A stretch of 64,000 nt of DNA. It comes from Puffinus mauretanicus (taxonomy: Eukaryota > Chordata > Aves > Procellariiformes > Procellariidae). Under the pieces are notes generated by a model. That model ran no database searches. It was not told the origin of the DNA and worked only from the letters and a program-made list of their open reading frames with translations. Positions within the stretch are counted from its first letter, which is position 1. Each line of letters begins with the position of its first letter. The DNA lies in the NCBI GenBank assembly GCA_023333565.1, contig JAJKFH010000052.1, positions 1,612,001-1,676,000 on the forward strand, read 5' to 3'. This document shows positions 8,528-18,500 of the stretch, in pieces. Position numbers and translations under genes: made by a program.

Positions 8528-9407
8528 GTCCCCTTTTCTTCTTCCTTCCTTTTTGTCTCTGTGGTAGTGTGCTTCATTCAAGAATACTTTAGGTAACTCC
8601 TTCATGGAAAATATTTTTTAAGAACTTGATTTCTTCTGGTTTAAAATGCCTGTATGTTTCGTTTGTGTCTTGCTCTCCTCTCTTCCTCCCCTTCCCATAA
8701 ATGCCCCTTTGTTGTCTTTCATTGCTCACATATATTCTTTGAGGGTGAACAGTCCAGATCAATTTGGCATATTGTTATGAAGGATAATCTTACAGTCCTT
8801 CTAATGTTTTACTTTTAATAATTGAAATGTAAATAATTTGACTTTGTGTTTTGCATTTCTTTTTGTCTGGTGTTGCTAGTCAGTTGACAAAACAAAGCAG
8901 AAAAATGAAAGAAAAACAAAGTAACCCAAAACCCAACTGAAGGAAGGTGCAGGTGTCAAAAACAACAGGTTAAGATCTTGATCAGGAATGTTGGCCGTCT
9001 TTCTGTGCAACCTCCAGGGTATGTAGTAACGTTTAATGTGCAGTTTTGGTTGTAGAGGCAGCATCCAGAGACTAATACAGAGCTCCCTGAGCACCAGCAG
9101 AGGTGGTCGCCCAGAAGGTGATGCAGGAGGTGTACAGAAGAGATGTTTTCTTCCTTTCTTCCCGTCTCCCTTCCCCTGCCAAAAAAAGCCCCAGACAGAC
9201 CCAGACTGTGATCCATCAGTTCCAGAGTAGTTCTAGATGACCTGATGTGCTGAATTATAAGCCTGAGAAATGAGGGATTAATAATTCAGTGATTTAAAAA
9301 AAAAAAGTAGTATATAAATTGACAACAAAAGCTATCTTGTTGATTTCCCCTTTCTTTTTCCTCAGATTGACCCTAAAGTTGCATTTCCCCGACGAGCACA
9401 GCCTAAG
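4144..9407 (+). CDS. MSI2: MSI2, Musashi RNA-binding protein 2, N-terminal 104 codons (five exons, 3' incomplete)
   Basis: Joining 4144-4205, 4398-4438, 4598-4679, 5057-5141 and 9366-9407 gives 312 nt with no stop. It encodes residues 1-104 of MSI2, a cytoplasmic translational regulator that binds UAG-containing sites in mRNA 3' UTRs and supports stem and progenitor cells. Visible are the tail [16 protein letters not shown]2 (MFIGGL, 23-28), RNP1 (RGFGFVTF, 62-69) and the linker [14 protein letters not shown]. Position for position it fits my recollection of human MSI2 (328 aa), with no indel and substitutions only at residues 14-16 and 80. MSI1 is less likely because the tail reads [11 protein letters not shown] and residues 81-84 read QPHH. 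RRM2 and the C terminus are absent because intron 5 runs off the window. The start ATG has a strong context (GCC before it, G after it). The split codons are G21, D35 and R62. Confidence 0.97.
4206..4397 (+). other. MSI2: MSI2 intron 1 (192 bp)
   Basis: A GT-AG intron with donor gtaagt at 4206 and acceptor ccttccag ending at 4397. Its first 120 bases are almost pure G and C and form a large palindrome (separate entry). Its last 50 bases double as coding sequence for the alternative N terminus. A candidate branch point is the ttcaac near 4369-4374, followed by a pyrimidine tract. Confidence 0.93.
4218..4323. repeat. Near-perfect GC palindrome, 47-bp arms, in MSI2 intron 1
   Basis: The arms 4223-4269 and 4272-4318 are exact reverse complements around a two-base centre (4270-4271). 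Beyond one mismatch (4222/4319) pairing continues for four more bases, to 4218 and 4323. The arms are more than 90 percent G+C and contain 8-base G and C runs and a GGCCGG core. In RNA this would fold into an extremely stable hairpin only 12-17 bases after the exon 1 donor. It may be genuine, or a fold-back artefact of sequencing or assembly. Confidence 0.93.
4348..4438 (+). CDS. MSI2: Alternative MSI2 first coding exon (read-through of the exon 2 acceptor)
   Basis: ATG at 4348 (A at -3, G at +4) opens a frame [17 protein letters not shown] that runs through the pyrimidine tract and AG acceptor straight into exon 2 (KMFIGGL). It has 17 residues before the shared lysine. As I recall it, human isoform 2 starts MADLTSVLTSVMFSPSS: the same length, the same first three residues and the same FSPSS ending. 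So this is very likely the orthologous alternative start, used by transcripts beginning inside or upstream of intron 1. The acceptor then acts as coding sequence, with FSPSS encoded by the splice signal itself. In this isoform the window holds 100 codons. Confidence 0.8.
4398..4438 (+). CDS. MSI2: MSI2 coding exon 2 (RNP2 strand of RRM1)
   Basis: A 41-nt exon between ccttccag and CAG|gtaagg. It completes G21, then reads [13 protein letters not shown] and the first base of D35. MFIGGL (residues 23-28) is RNP2, the beta-1 strand of RRM1, with F24 in the RNA-stacking position. Musashi proteins share the exact string FIGGLSWQT. Confidence 0.97.
4439..4597 (+). other. MSI2: MSI2 intron 2 (159 bp), stop-free and frame-preserving
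   Basis: Donor gtaagg at 4439, pyrimidine tract and cgcag ending at 4597. Three C homopolymers of 17 (4452-4468), 14 (4479-4492) and 13 (4545-4557) bases fill much of it. The length is 3 x 53 and no in-frame stop occurs, so an unspliced message would keep the frame with a 53-residue proline-rich insert between P34 and D35. Homopolymer lengths are error-prone, so the exact length may be wrong. Confidence 0.92.
4598..4679 (+). CDS. MSI2: MSI2 coding exon 3 (helix 1 to beta 3 start of RRM1)
   Basis: An 82-nt exon between ctccgcag and CAG|gtaaaa. It reads D35, [20 protein letters not shown], then PTTKRS and the first two bases of R62. This is RRM1 helix alpha-1 ([10 protein letters not shown]), beta-2 (IRECMVMRD) and the loop before RNP1. 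The residues match the mammalian protein as I recall it. Confidence 0.97.
4680..5056 (+). other. MSI2: MSI2 intron 3 (377 bp)
   Basis: A GT-AG intron with donor gtaaaa and acceptor tttgtctctcgcag. GC-rich with C runs in the first half, then pyrimidine-rich near the acceptor. No other feature seen. Confidence 0.92.
5057..5141 (+). CDS. MSI2: MSI2 coding exon 4 (RNP1, helix 2 of RRM1)
   Basis: An 85-nt exon between tctcgcag and ACG|gtaggt. It completes R62 and reads [20 protein letters not shown] then [11 protein letters not shown]1 (RGFGFVTF, 62-69) carries the stacking aromatics F64 and F66. DPASVDKVL is helix alpha-2. Residue 80 is alanine here; I recall glycine in human MSI2 and alanine in MSI1 at this place, while the following QPHH is the MSI2 form. 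Confidence 0.97.
5142..9365 (+). other. MSI2: MSI2 intron 4 (4,224 bp)
   Basis: Donor gtaggt at 5142 and a strong acceptor at 9365 (pyrimidine-rich tract ending tttttcctcag). Moderately AT-rich with T and A homopolymers, the largest at 8499-8527. No ORF, RNA gene or mobile element could be supported. Confidence 0.9.
8499..8527. repeat. Poly(T) tract, 29 bp
   Basis: An uninterrupted run of 29 T followed by a pyrimidine-rich stretch to about 8560. It could be the reverse-strand poly(A) tail of an old retro-insertion, but no recognisable body or target-site duplication is visible, so it is treated as simple sequence. Confidence 0.85.
9366..9407 (+). CDS. MSI2: MSI2 coding exon 5 (inter-RRM linker)
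   Basis: A 42-nt, phase-0 exon between ttcctcag and AAG|gtaagt, encoding [14 protein letters not shown] (residues 91-104). IDPKVAF closes RRM1 with its last beta strand, and PRRAQPK leads into the linker before RRM2. The stretch is shared by MSI1 and MSI2. The exon is a multiple of three in phase 0, so skipping it would keep the frame but delete the RRM1 C-terminal strand. It is the last exon in the window. Confidence 0.97.
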
Positions 9408-12400
9408 GTAAGTAGGAGGATCGATAATAGGATTTTAGGCACACAGAGAATCATTGTTGCCAGGCAGTTCAGGTTTCAAACAGGGAATTGGCAATGAAAG
9501 CTTTTAAAGCTGGAGTGCATGGCGTCTTAAGGGTATCAGCGTATGGCTGTGAAACTACAGGAGAGCTGCTTTGTGCGATATTACGTGTCTCCAGTTTAAC
9601 TGTCTCCTTGCAGAGTCCCGGTCAGTTGTGGCTGGCTGAAAAGCAGAGACTTCTCTAGCTCTAGTGGGAGATTGTTGCTGCATTACTTGCGTTTGTTATG
9701 CTATTTTACGCAATATGTTTTGCATGATGTTTATGAAGAGCATTTGGATTAAGTGCAGACTTCAGGCTTGTTTTGAGCTGAGCTTTCAGTTCTGTGGTTG
9801 TGATGGATGGGAATATATCTCTGCCTTCATTGTTTGCAAATTTTCTTTTGTATAACTTCAGAGATGTGTTTGGAGACTAATAAGCATTGGATAGCAAGTT
9901 TCTGATGAAGCTCTGAACTCTTCAGGCCATGGGGTATTCTTTTGCAAGAACAGTGAAACAATGAGCTTTAAGTCTCAGCCGATCAGGCTGGCTGGAGAAG
10001 TGACCTTCTTCTTCCAGGGCACTCTTGCTATAGTGCGGCCAGTTTCCACGTTGGGACAAAGACGCTGTAGCCATGTGCAGAGAACTTACGTCTGCATGCT
10101 TGCTTTGAGGTATCGCTGTGTGCCATTTCTTCTGGAGGAGTTGCTTATGGAATAGAAGTGGTTGTTGCTCTTTAGGCTGTGCCTAACGAAAACAACAGAT
10201 CAGTTTCAAATCAAAGGTGCAGTCAGTCGTATTTGAATTTTGAAAGCCAGAGGCTGAAGGAAAACTTGTAATTGACTTTTTTCTTTATTTGTTTTTGACT
10301 GTTGGAAGAACTTCATTTAGCTGGTGTATGCCACTTGTATACACTCTAATCATCTTGGGTTACTTCAGTATTCTGCTAAAAAATGGAAAGACAAGGCTGC
10401 AAAGTTGTGGGTGCAAGTCAATAAAGATAAGTGGTTTAAAATTGGTGGCAGGAGACTACCTGAACAAGTTCAACCTAACAATTTTATTACATATAGCTCC
10501 TCATGAAAGCAAGCAGTTTAATAGCGTATGGAACCATTATGTTAAATATTGTACAAAACGTGCATCTAGGAAAAACGATGTGTAATTTAAAAACCCTAAG
10601 CATATAGCAGGAGAGGTGCTAGTGATTTCTTTAAAAGAAAAAAAAAAGAGAACAAAACCCAACAGCCTACTTGCAGAATTTTAAACCAAACTAATGTAGT
10701 CAAATATTTAGAGGTTCTTTTCTTCATAGGACATATCTAATGACTAATTAGTGAATAAAGGTGTGCCTGGCTTGCTTCTGCACTAAGCAAAGAGTTTGTA
10801 GGGTTTGTGGCTTCTGGATTACGTTGTTGGATTAATGCTGTCTTTAAGATACAATTTAAAGTTATCAGAATTTTGAAGGGTTTCATAATTGAAGTATGGA
10901 GATGATCTTGCACTGTGACTGATGATCCATTCTTCCTTCCCAATACCTTTTAAAGGCTTATTTACATTTTAAACTGTCTTCAATTACCAGTTATCTGTTT
11001 CTACAGTGTTATTTGTAAAAGTTTATAACGCTTATAACAGAGCTGTTAAGCTGTCCCGTGTGATTTCTTCTATAACAATTAAAAAACCAGGACATGACTT
11101 ATGCCGAGGATATTAGTGAGTTAAATTTTTGTGTTAAAAATGACCTGATTTTGCATTCTTTACAAAGGGGATTTTGTTTTCTCCGTGTAGGTTTTTTTTT
11201 TCCCTTGGTTTTTGGTAACAGACATCTTTCAAGTGTGGGGCAAATCCTGGAACATACGCTGGATTCCACTCTTAGCAGGAACTCGCTCTCTCCGGAGAGA
11301 TCAGCAGTGTCTGTTTCTGCTTTTTACACACTTGTCCTTTCTAAAGTGTTGGGATTTCTACAGGGCACTTGAAAAAAAATCTTAAAATTGAAAGGAGCCT
11401 TATCAGGAAATTGGAGAAAATCAGATGCAATAAAGAACAGATTTTACATCAATTATGATGTATTATTCTGGACTGCATTTCATAATCTGGATTTTTTTGT
11501 TTTCTGTTTTTGAATTAGATACTGAATTAAGGTTTTGGACTTTAGTTGTTCATTTATCCCAGTTGAATACCGAATGCTCAGCGTTAAAATGTGACTGTAC
11601 TTTAGTCTAATTAACTAGCTAATGCTTGGGTCTGTGGAGATTAATGGCATTTAATGAAATGTCTCTGTCTCTTTCTAGGTTCAAGGGGAGATTTCTCCCC
11701 CCCCCCCCAGTAGTCTTCCTTCCTGGTGTGTTTAGCAAAATGCAGATTGGGCTTTTTTCAGTGGTCTTCCTGGCTTTCCACCCTGGTGGTGACTGGGTGC
11801 TGAGGTGGAAGCAAGGCTGCGGGCGTGTTCCCCCTTGTGCAGGCAGACCTTCTGGCAGCGCTTCCCTCCATCCATCCCCTTCCTTCGGGAGCCCTTTTGA
11901 CCTGCCTCGGCACAATTAACTCTTCAGTGGGCAGCGGCTGCGCTGGTTCTCGGGCTGCATTCGCCTCCTTTGCCAGATCACATGCTTGCTGTGGTCTGTG
12001 GGGTCACGCTCACTTATTTGTGTGCGCACAATAATTTGTGCTCGTTCCTTCCCCCCTTCTGATTCACTTTAATTGGCTAGTCTTCCCCTTTCAAACCGTA
12101 GCCCAGTAAAATGCTTTCTTTTGGGCTTTTAAACGGCATCTCCGTGATTTGACACCTCTCTGGTGATGCAAATTGGTTACTGAGCAAGAAGTGGCAGGTT
12201 CTAACAGCAGAGCATTCTTCCCTGATTTTTTTTAGAATGACCCTCACAGAAAATCCTTGCTGATTGCCTCCAGTGGATTATGCCATGATGTGTAATCCTG
12301 CTCTCCTTGTGAAGTCCAGGACGACTTGAAGCCATTGTTTTAGGAAATTTGCTGCAGGGGTTTAACTTGTTGAGGTTCTGGTATATAGCTGACAGCAAGA

Positions 12401-15400
12401 TGAAAAGAATATACGTATGCTTTCTTGCGGCTGCTGTTTCTTGATAAAAATCTGTCTTGCTTCCAAATGCTGGAAGGCATTCTGTAACAGTTGATCATTT
12501 ATAACTGCTGACTTAAAAATCCTTAAAAAGCAGCAGTGATGGGGGGGGGGGGAGTAGTTTTGTACCCCCTTTTGAATACTGAAGACTACAATAATTTGAC
12601 TTTTTAATATACATAGCCTGTCAGTTCTGACATTACCTGCTATATTAGGTTGGAGAAGCCTTATCAAATTTAGCATGTTCATTAGATATTTTCAAATGTA
12701 AGCAGTTTCCACCCTCACCCCCCCGCCTTGGGGATTTATTTAAAAAACAAAACAAACCTGAAGAGCAAAAGGACAGCAGCCTGAGTCCATGAAGAAGCTC
12801 CTTGGCCATGAAAATACCTTCGTGTGACTTACTGGTATAGAAATTGGGATGCTTTGTTCTGCAAAGCCATGTATGAAGCAGAGGCAGATAAAACTTCAAT
12901 CAAAGTTTACAGTTAGTGAAGCTATGCACTGAATTGTATTTTGTGCTCAGGTTCCTCCAGGATGGGACCAAGGTGCCAGTTCTTCCCGGCACTTACTACA
13001 GGGGCATAATGCATATGGTTAGGAATTGCTCCGGCAAGTCAACAAACTTGCAGTAGCATTTGGCGGCATTCGTTAGCATTGTGTATGTGACCTGCTGACT
13101 ATAGTCTCTATGCATCCTCTTCAAGAGCTGTTAAATAAAAAGGGCAAGCCAGCTACTGCTGCTAGCTACTGGAGCTGCTCCCATAGCTCGGTGGCATGGG
13201 CTGTACACTGGGTGCTGGATGTCCAGCGTCCTGTCTGCCGATGACCCACAGCAGAGGTGGTTGTTGTCAAGATTGCATATTTTAATTTGGGATCTAATCT
13301 ACATGGTTTGGGTATGATATTCTGGTGACTATTCGGTCACAAAATAGCAAAAGGTCTTTATTCTAACAGAGGACAGTGCAGGACCGATAACTGGTTCTGG
13401 CATCTCTGTGCTCCAGGCAGTCAGTGTATCTGCAAACTGTGCATACCTTGTCCGTGGACTAGCTGGTTTCCTGTCTGGCCAGGCACATGGACTTTAAGAG
13501 GTGCAGTTATGCACATCTGTTCCTCCTTCTTTGGCGAAAAACAGTGTGTCAACAACTCTCCTTTCATTTGAGTCGCTCCTGGTTAAACCCATGTGAAGCT
13601 GGCTATTCCAGAGCAGCAAATGGAGGGCATGCCCTTTTGGAATAACACCCAGGCTAACCTGGGACATTTTTTTTTTTTTAAAGCTAACCAGTGGATTTGG
13701 ATGTCTGATTCCAATTAAGTTAACTGTGGGTGGGGTGTCTGCATCCCTTGGCTGCCTGAGAAACGTGATCCAGAGTAGCAGAGAGAGATTTTATTCCAAA
13801 GCAAATGATGGTCCTTCAAAATCAAGAGTTCTGTTGTTTGTTTCTTCCCCTGCTTCTGCCTGTAAACTCCTCCAGGTTAGTCCCACTACTTCCCATCTTA
13901 TTGTAAGTATTGGGTAGACTTTGAAGTCTTTTTCAAAAGAATGTGAACTGGACACACTAGCAGAACTCAGGATTCTTCTTTTCCTGCCACCCTTCCTTCC
14001 CCACCAAGCTGTAAAGAGCAGCAAGGTCAGGCCTTTTCCCTAGGTTTTTTTCTTTTTTCTTTTTTTCTTTTTCTTTTTTTAAAATTCCCCTGCAGGTCTG
14101 GATAGAGTAAGAGAGGAAATATTTCCTGCTCTTGGCGTTGGGCTTAGATGTGTACCTTATAATATTGCTGTGTCTGCTGCATATAGAGTAATATGAAGTC
14201 CTTACCAGATGATATGAGGGATTTCTTTTTGTGGTTTATGGCCAGTGTTCAGGTATCTTGTCCAACCAACCTTGAAGTAGATCTGTTGTCAAGGGTAAAC
14301 TGCACCTAGAATTTGTCTCCTTCTGGCATTGGATGGTCAGATGGAAAAGTTGGTGAGCCTGAGTCTTGGCTATCAACCCAGGTCTCCTCAGGTAGTAGAG
14401 GGTTTCGAAATCCATTATTCTTGGGCTCAGATTCTTGTTCTCTGCAATCTGTTCGAGGCAGAGCATGATCTCTGTTCTTGGATGCTGGCAGCCAGAGGAA
14501 AAAGTGGCTGTTCAAGGCGTTTTATGGAGTGCAGTGAGTTTTGTCAGAAGCAAGAGCTGAGCTGGATTTTTGTAATTTTGTTGTTTTTGGAAATGTAAAT
14601 ATTTATTTCTTCTCCCCAACCACTCAGGTAGATTGCTCATGTTGTCCTTAATCCCTACAGACTGTCTTGTACTTCTGTAAAATGTATGTATTTCCATTAT
14701 CATTGCCTAAGGACATCTTTCATATTAAGAATAGTCCTAATGTACTTTCCTTCCCTTTGACTTACTGCTAACTAAAAATTAAAATTGAACATCATCTAAC
14801 TTGGGATTTTTTTGTTTTTGGGGTTTTTTTAAAGAGGATTCTACATTCCCTGTGCTTTTCTGTGTTGTTGGATTGTTTTTAATAGTGTCTATCGGGTAGC
14901 TTTTCTGCACTGAGACCTTGCTGCTTGGATATGCCAGGAAAGGGTCCGAAATGAGGGAGGTCAGGGAGATGGAAGAAGAGCAGCATGCTAACACCCTTGT
15001 GCGTTCCTCTCTGCTTCCAGATTGAGTGCATCTCTGCAAAGTGCTGAGCCTTTATCAGCCCGGGGGTAGGTCTACTAATGACTGATCTAAAACCATCAAA
15101 TTCATTTATTTGTCACTGCCAGTGACAGGCCAGTTAATGCTAATGGATTCTTTTTTTAGCCTGTTGACTCTGGTGATAGTCTCATAAATGTTGTGAAATC
15201 CAAAGCATTATGGGAACTTCTAACTTATTTTTAGAGGAGAGCTATTGAAACAGGGTAACGTGGTGTCTGTAGATCAAGGTATATGTTATGTTGAGAGGGA
15301 AAAAGAACAACTCCTCTATTTCTTTAAGCCGTACATAGGTGTTGTCTTTGCTGTTCCTAATAGTTATTTGGCTTTTCAATTGTATTTTAATGTTCTCTTT

Positions 15401-15532
15401 AAACACATTTTGGGTCATGCTGTAAAGGGAGGAGAAGCTGTAAATAGAGCCAGTCATCTTAGGAAAAAATGGCTTGTTTCAGAAAATGGTTCATCTGCAA
15501 GGCCTGAAATCTTCTCTGTCACTATTGTGTGA
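9408..15532. other. Intron 5 segment without recognisable element
   Basis: Ordinary AT-rich intronic sequence with short homopolymers (C and G runs near 11698 and 12541) and a T-rich, C-interrupted tract at about 14044-14080. No exon, RNA gene or transposon could be supported. Confidence 0.6.
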
Positions 15533-15598
15533 AAGCACTTAAGCATATACTTAAGTTGGCATAGGCATGTGGGTAAGTGCTTTGCTGAATCAGGATGG
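15533..15598. mobile_element. Relic of an ancient amniote interspersed repeat
   Basis: The sequence agcacttaagcatatactta, followed by gggtaagtgctttgctgaat, resembles an old repeat common in reptile and bird genomes (a motif pairing 'cacttaagcatatgctt' with 'aagtgctttgctgaat'). I recognise the motif but cannot name the family or its class with confidence. Confidence 0.45.
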
Positions 15599-18500
15599 AC
15601 TAAAAGCACATTATTAAATGCTTTGTTGAACTGTGGAGCCTGTAGCAGAAAAAGATTAAAAGATTACTTTGTGTATTTGACAGTACTTTGTATATGGTCA
15701 GTCCCATCACTTCTCTTTTAGAGATAGCCAGTTTCATCTCTCTCTCATTTTCCCCCCTCCGCCAGAGGATCTCACTCACAAGAAAATATTAATCTGCTGT
15801 TTCCTCAAAAAAGGGATTGCAAGGTCAGTGTAGCATCAGACTTAAACAAAACAAAACAAAAAAAATCATTGTCTAAGCTTAATTTAGTCTCTAGCCCTGC
15901 AATCACACATTCTATTTGCCTTAGTCACTGGAATAATTCTGTAAACTGTGTGAGTAGTGTTCAGTGTGGCTTAGGTTTCTAAGATATTATTGCTGTAGAA
16001 ATTGTGGTTTGCTGAGTAATTTGAAAGTTAACGTGAATCTCTGTAGTCAGATCAGCATGGGGTATTAATAAGTTACTTCTAAACTTTGGCATTTTGCTGC
16101 TCTCCTGTTGAAAATATTTCCTTTATTTTTTGAGTGCAGAGAAAATCTGAAGAATGTTAGGAAGTTCTTCTCCCTTGCTAAGTCATTCCGCGTGCTGAGA
16201 CATCTGCCGCTGGGTGTATTATGGTGACCAAGTAGGCTTAAATTAAGTATTAGGATTGTACTTCAGGAACTTTGTATTTTAAAGACGGACCCTACCCTGC
16301 TAAGACTTATGCAATTCTACATGTGAGGAATAGTTCCAGAGACTATTGCTGTGAGGCAAGCACAGTTAAATGCGGACAAGCCTTCTTAATCTGTTGAAGT
16401 GTACATGGCAAGAAGGGTGAAGGAAAAGAAGTATTGACAGCAGCAGAAAGCGTCATTCCCTCTGCCCTTCCCTCTCCCCAGCAAAGACTTGCATTAATTT
16501 CCCATTGACTCTGATGTACAATAGGGAAGAGGTTTCAAGCTGACTGAAGGGGCAAAGGTCCAAGAAAACTACTGTAGCAAGAACTGATGCAGAGTGACAG
16601 TAATGAGGTGGCCTGGCAGGTGGGAGGGAAAATTGTGGGGTGGGGGAAAGAAACTAGTATCTAGTGAATTAAGGAGTTCCCAGGGTTTGAAGTTGTTAAG
16701 TCCTATTTGTTTTATTTTCCTCTGTACGTGCCGTACGACTGCGAGGTATGGCTGGAGCAAGGCCTCCTTGGCTGAGAATGTGGGCAGGGTCCTGGTGCAG
16801 CTCCAGTCCTTGTGGTTCAGGGCTGGCTTGCTGGGAGTTGCTGGTGTTGCCCAGAGGGTACAAAATTCTTCGCAGTGTCCCCAAACCTGCACTGTGCTGT
16901 TTTAATTTGTGTTTTAGTATCCCTGACTCTGAGCTCATCTTTATGTTGTTCTGTGGGTCAGTTTTGCATCAAAGAGAAGGTGAGGGGCACAGGGTGAAAA
17001 AGTGTTTTGAAAACTTGATTTATTTAAAATAGAGACTGTGAAGTGCCGGAAAGACTTCCAGCTTCTTGAATGCTGGTGGAAACAGAATGCCTGCTAGATA
17101 GAGAGTCAGTAGAGGTTTTTATAACAATTGCTGAATAAACATTGTTCAGGAATCTTCCCAAAGGGTGATTTGGTGTGGTGTGTAAAGAGGTTGCAAGGAG
17201 CTGAACATTTGTTCCAAGTATCCGTAAATCCCACTGGACTGAGAGGTATTGCTCAAGTCAGAGGCTTGGTTTGTGGTGAAAGCTTGTCAGCTGCAAACCC
17301 TCGGCACTGGCAGCAGGTTTGCTGTTTGTTGCATTGCTGGAAAAAGGTGTTGCTGATGGGGGCACTGCTAGTGATTTTTCTGCCGTGCTTACTGAAAGAG
17401 TGAAACTTCTGTACAGTTTTCCATTTGGCCATGTCATCAGTCATTTATGTTCAGAGATGTGTCGGTGCTATCCCCTGCTCTGAGCCCGAGCTGTGCACAG
17501 AGCCTGATGCATATGCAGAACATTTATCCTTTTGCCAAAGGTTTGCAAAGTGTTGTACATGAGTATAAACAGGTTCATTTGCTGGTGAAATTCGCCTGCT
17601 TCTGGTGTATTTGGCAGACCTGCAAAGCCTATAGCTCAGTGGATTGTGGAAGGGAACAGAAAACATTGAAAAGAAATCTGAAGTTAGTGCTGAGAAGTGA
17701 AATATGATAGGAATTTTCTGAGGACATGGGGGTATCGCCCCACCTTTTGGTGCGGGGCTGCTACCGACTGTCGTGTTGGATGGTGTCAGGCTGTTGCTCT
17801 CTGCCATGTCCTGAGGATCCCTGGGAGATCTCTCATGCGAGACCCAAACGAGCCCCGCTGAGCCAGCTACGTCGAAAGATGTCGGCTTCTTGCGGTTGGG
17901 GCTCCCTCTCCTCAAAAAGTCTCTTGTATAAGAGACTTCTTGGGGTTTTTTTGATTGATGTATTTGTACTAGACAGCTCACCTTCCTCCCCAGTTGCTTT
18001 CTGTAGGTCAACTCTGTAACTCCAGCCCTGGGTGGGTGGCCAGCTGAATACACAGCATACCTAAATTTGAACACTGCCTGGCTCAAATAGTGCTTGGTGA
18101 AAAAGCCCCTTGTAAAACCGGCTGTGATAATGTCCCAGGACCACTGTTAGCTGGGTTTGACCACTGAGGAAGCACGGTGTTGCCGTCAGTAAGAGTTTGG
18201 TCTTTTTTGGTGTAGCGTGTGGGAACCCAAATACGGCGCTGATGGGCCGGGTGCTGCCGTTGAGCCTGGGGAGGCAAGGGTCGGAGGAAGAAAGGGCAAC
18301 AGGGGATTATCCAAGTGTCTCAGCGTGGCAGAGAACACAGCCATTTCCTGACGCCCAGGTTCGGTACCACACGGTAAACGGCCGCTTCTGTCTGAAAGAG
18401 ATGTTGGCAGCGTCCCTGGACGTTGGGAAGGAAGCGTGCGAAGCAAAGCAGCGTATCGTATGCTGCCGGCTCTTTACGCGACTTGTCTTTGAGGGGTTAA

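Noticed and set aside
17451..18086. 211-codon minus-strand ORF in intron 5
   Set aside because: No recognisable protein family and no promoter or splice signal; judged chance.
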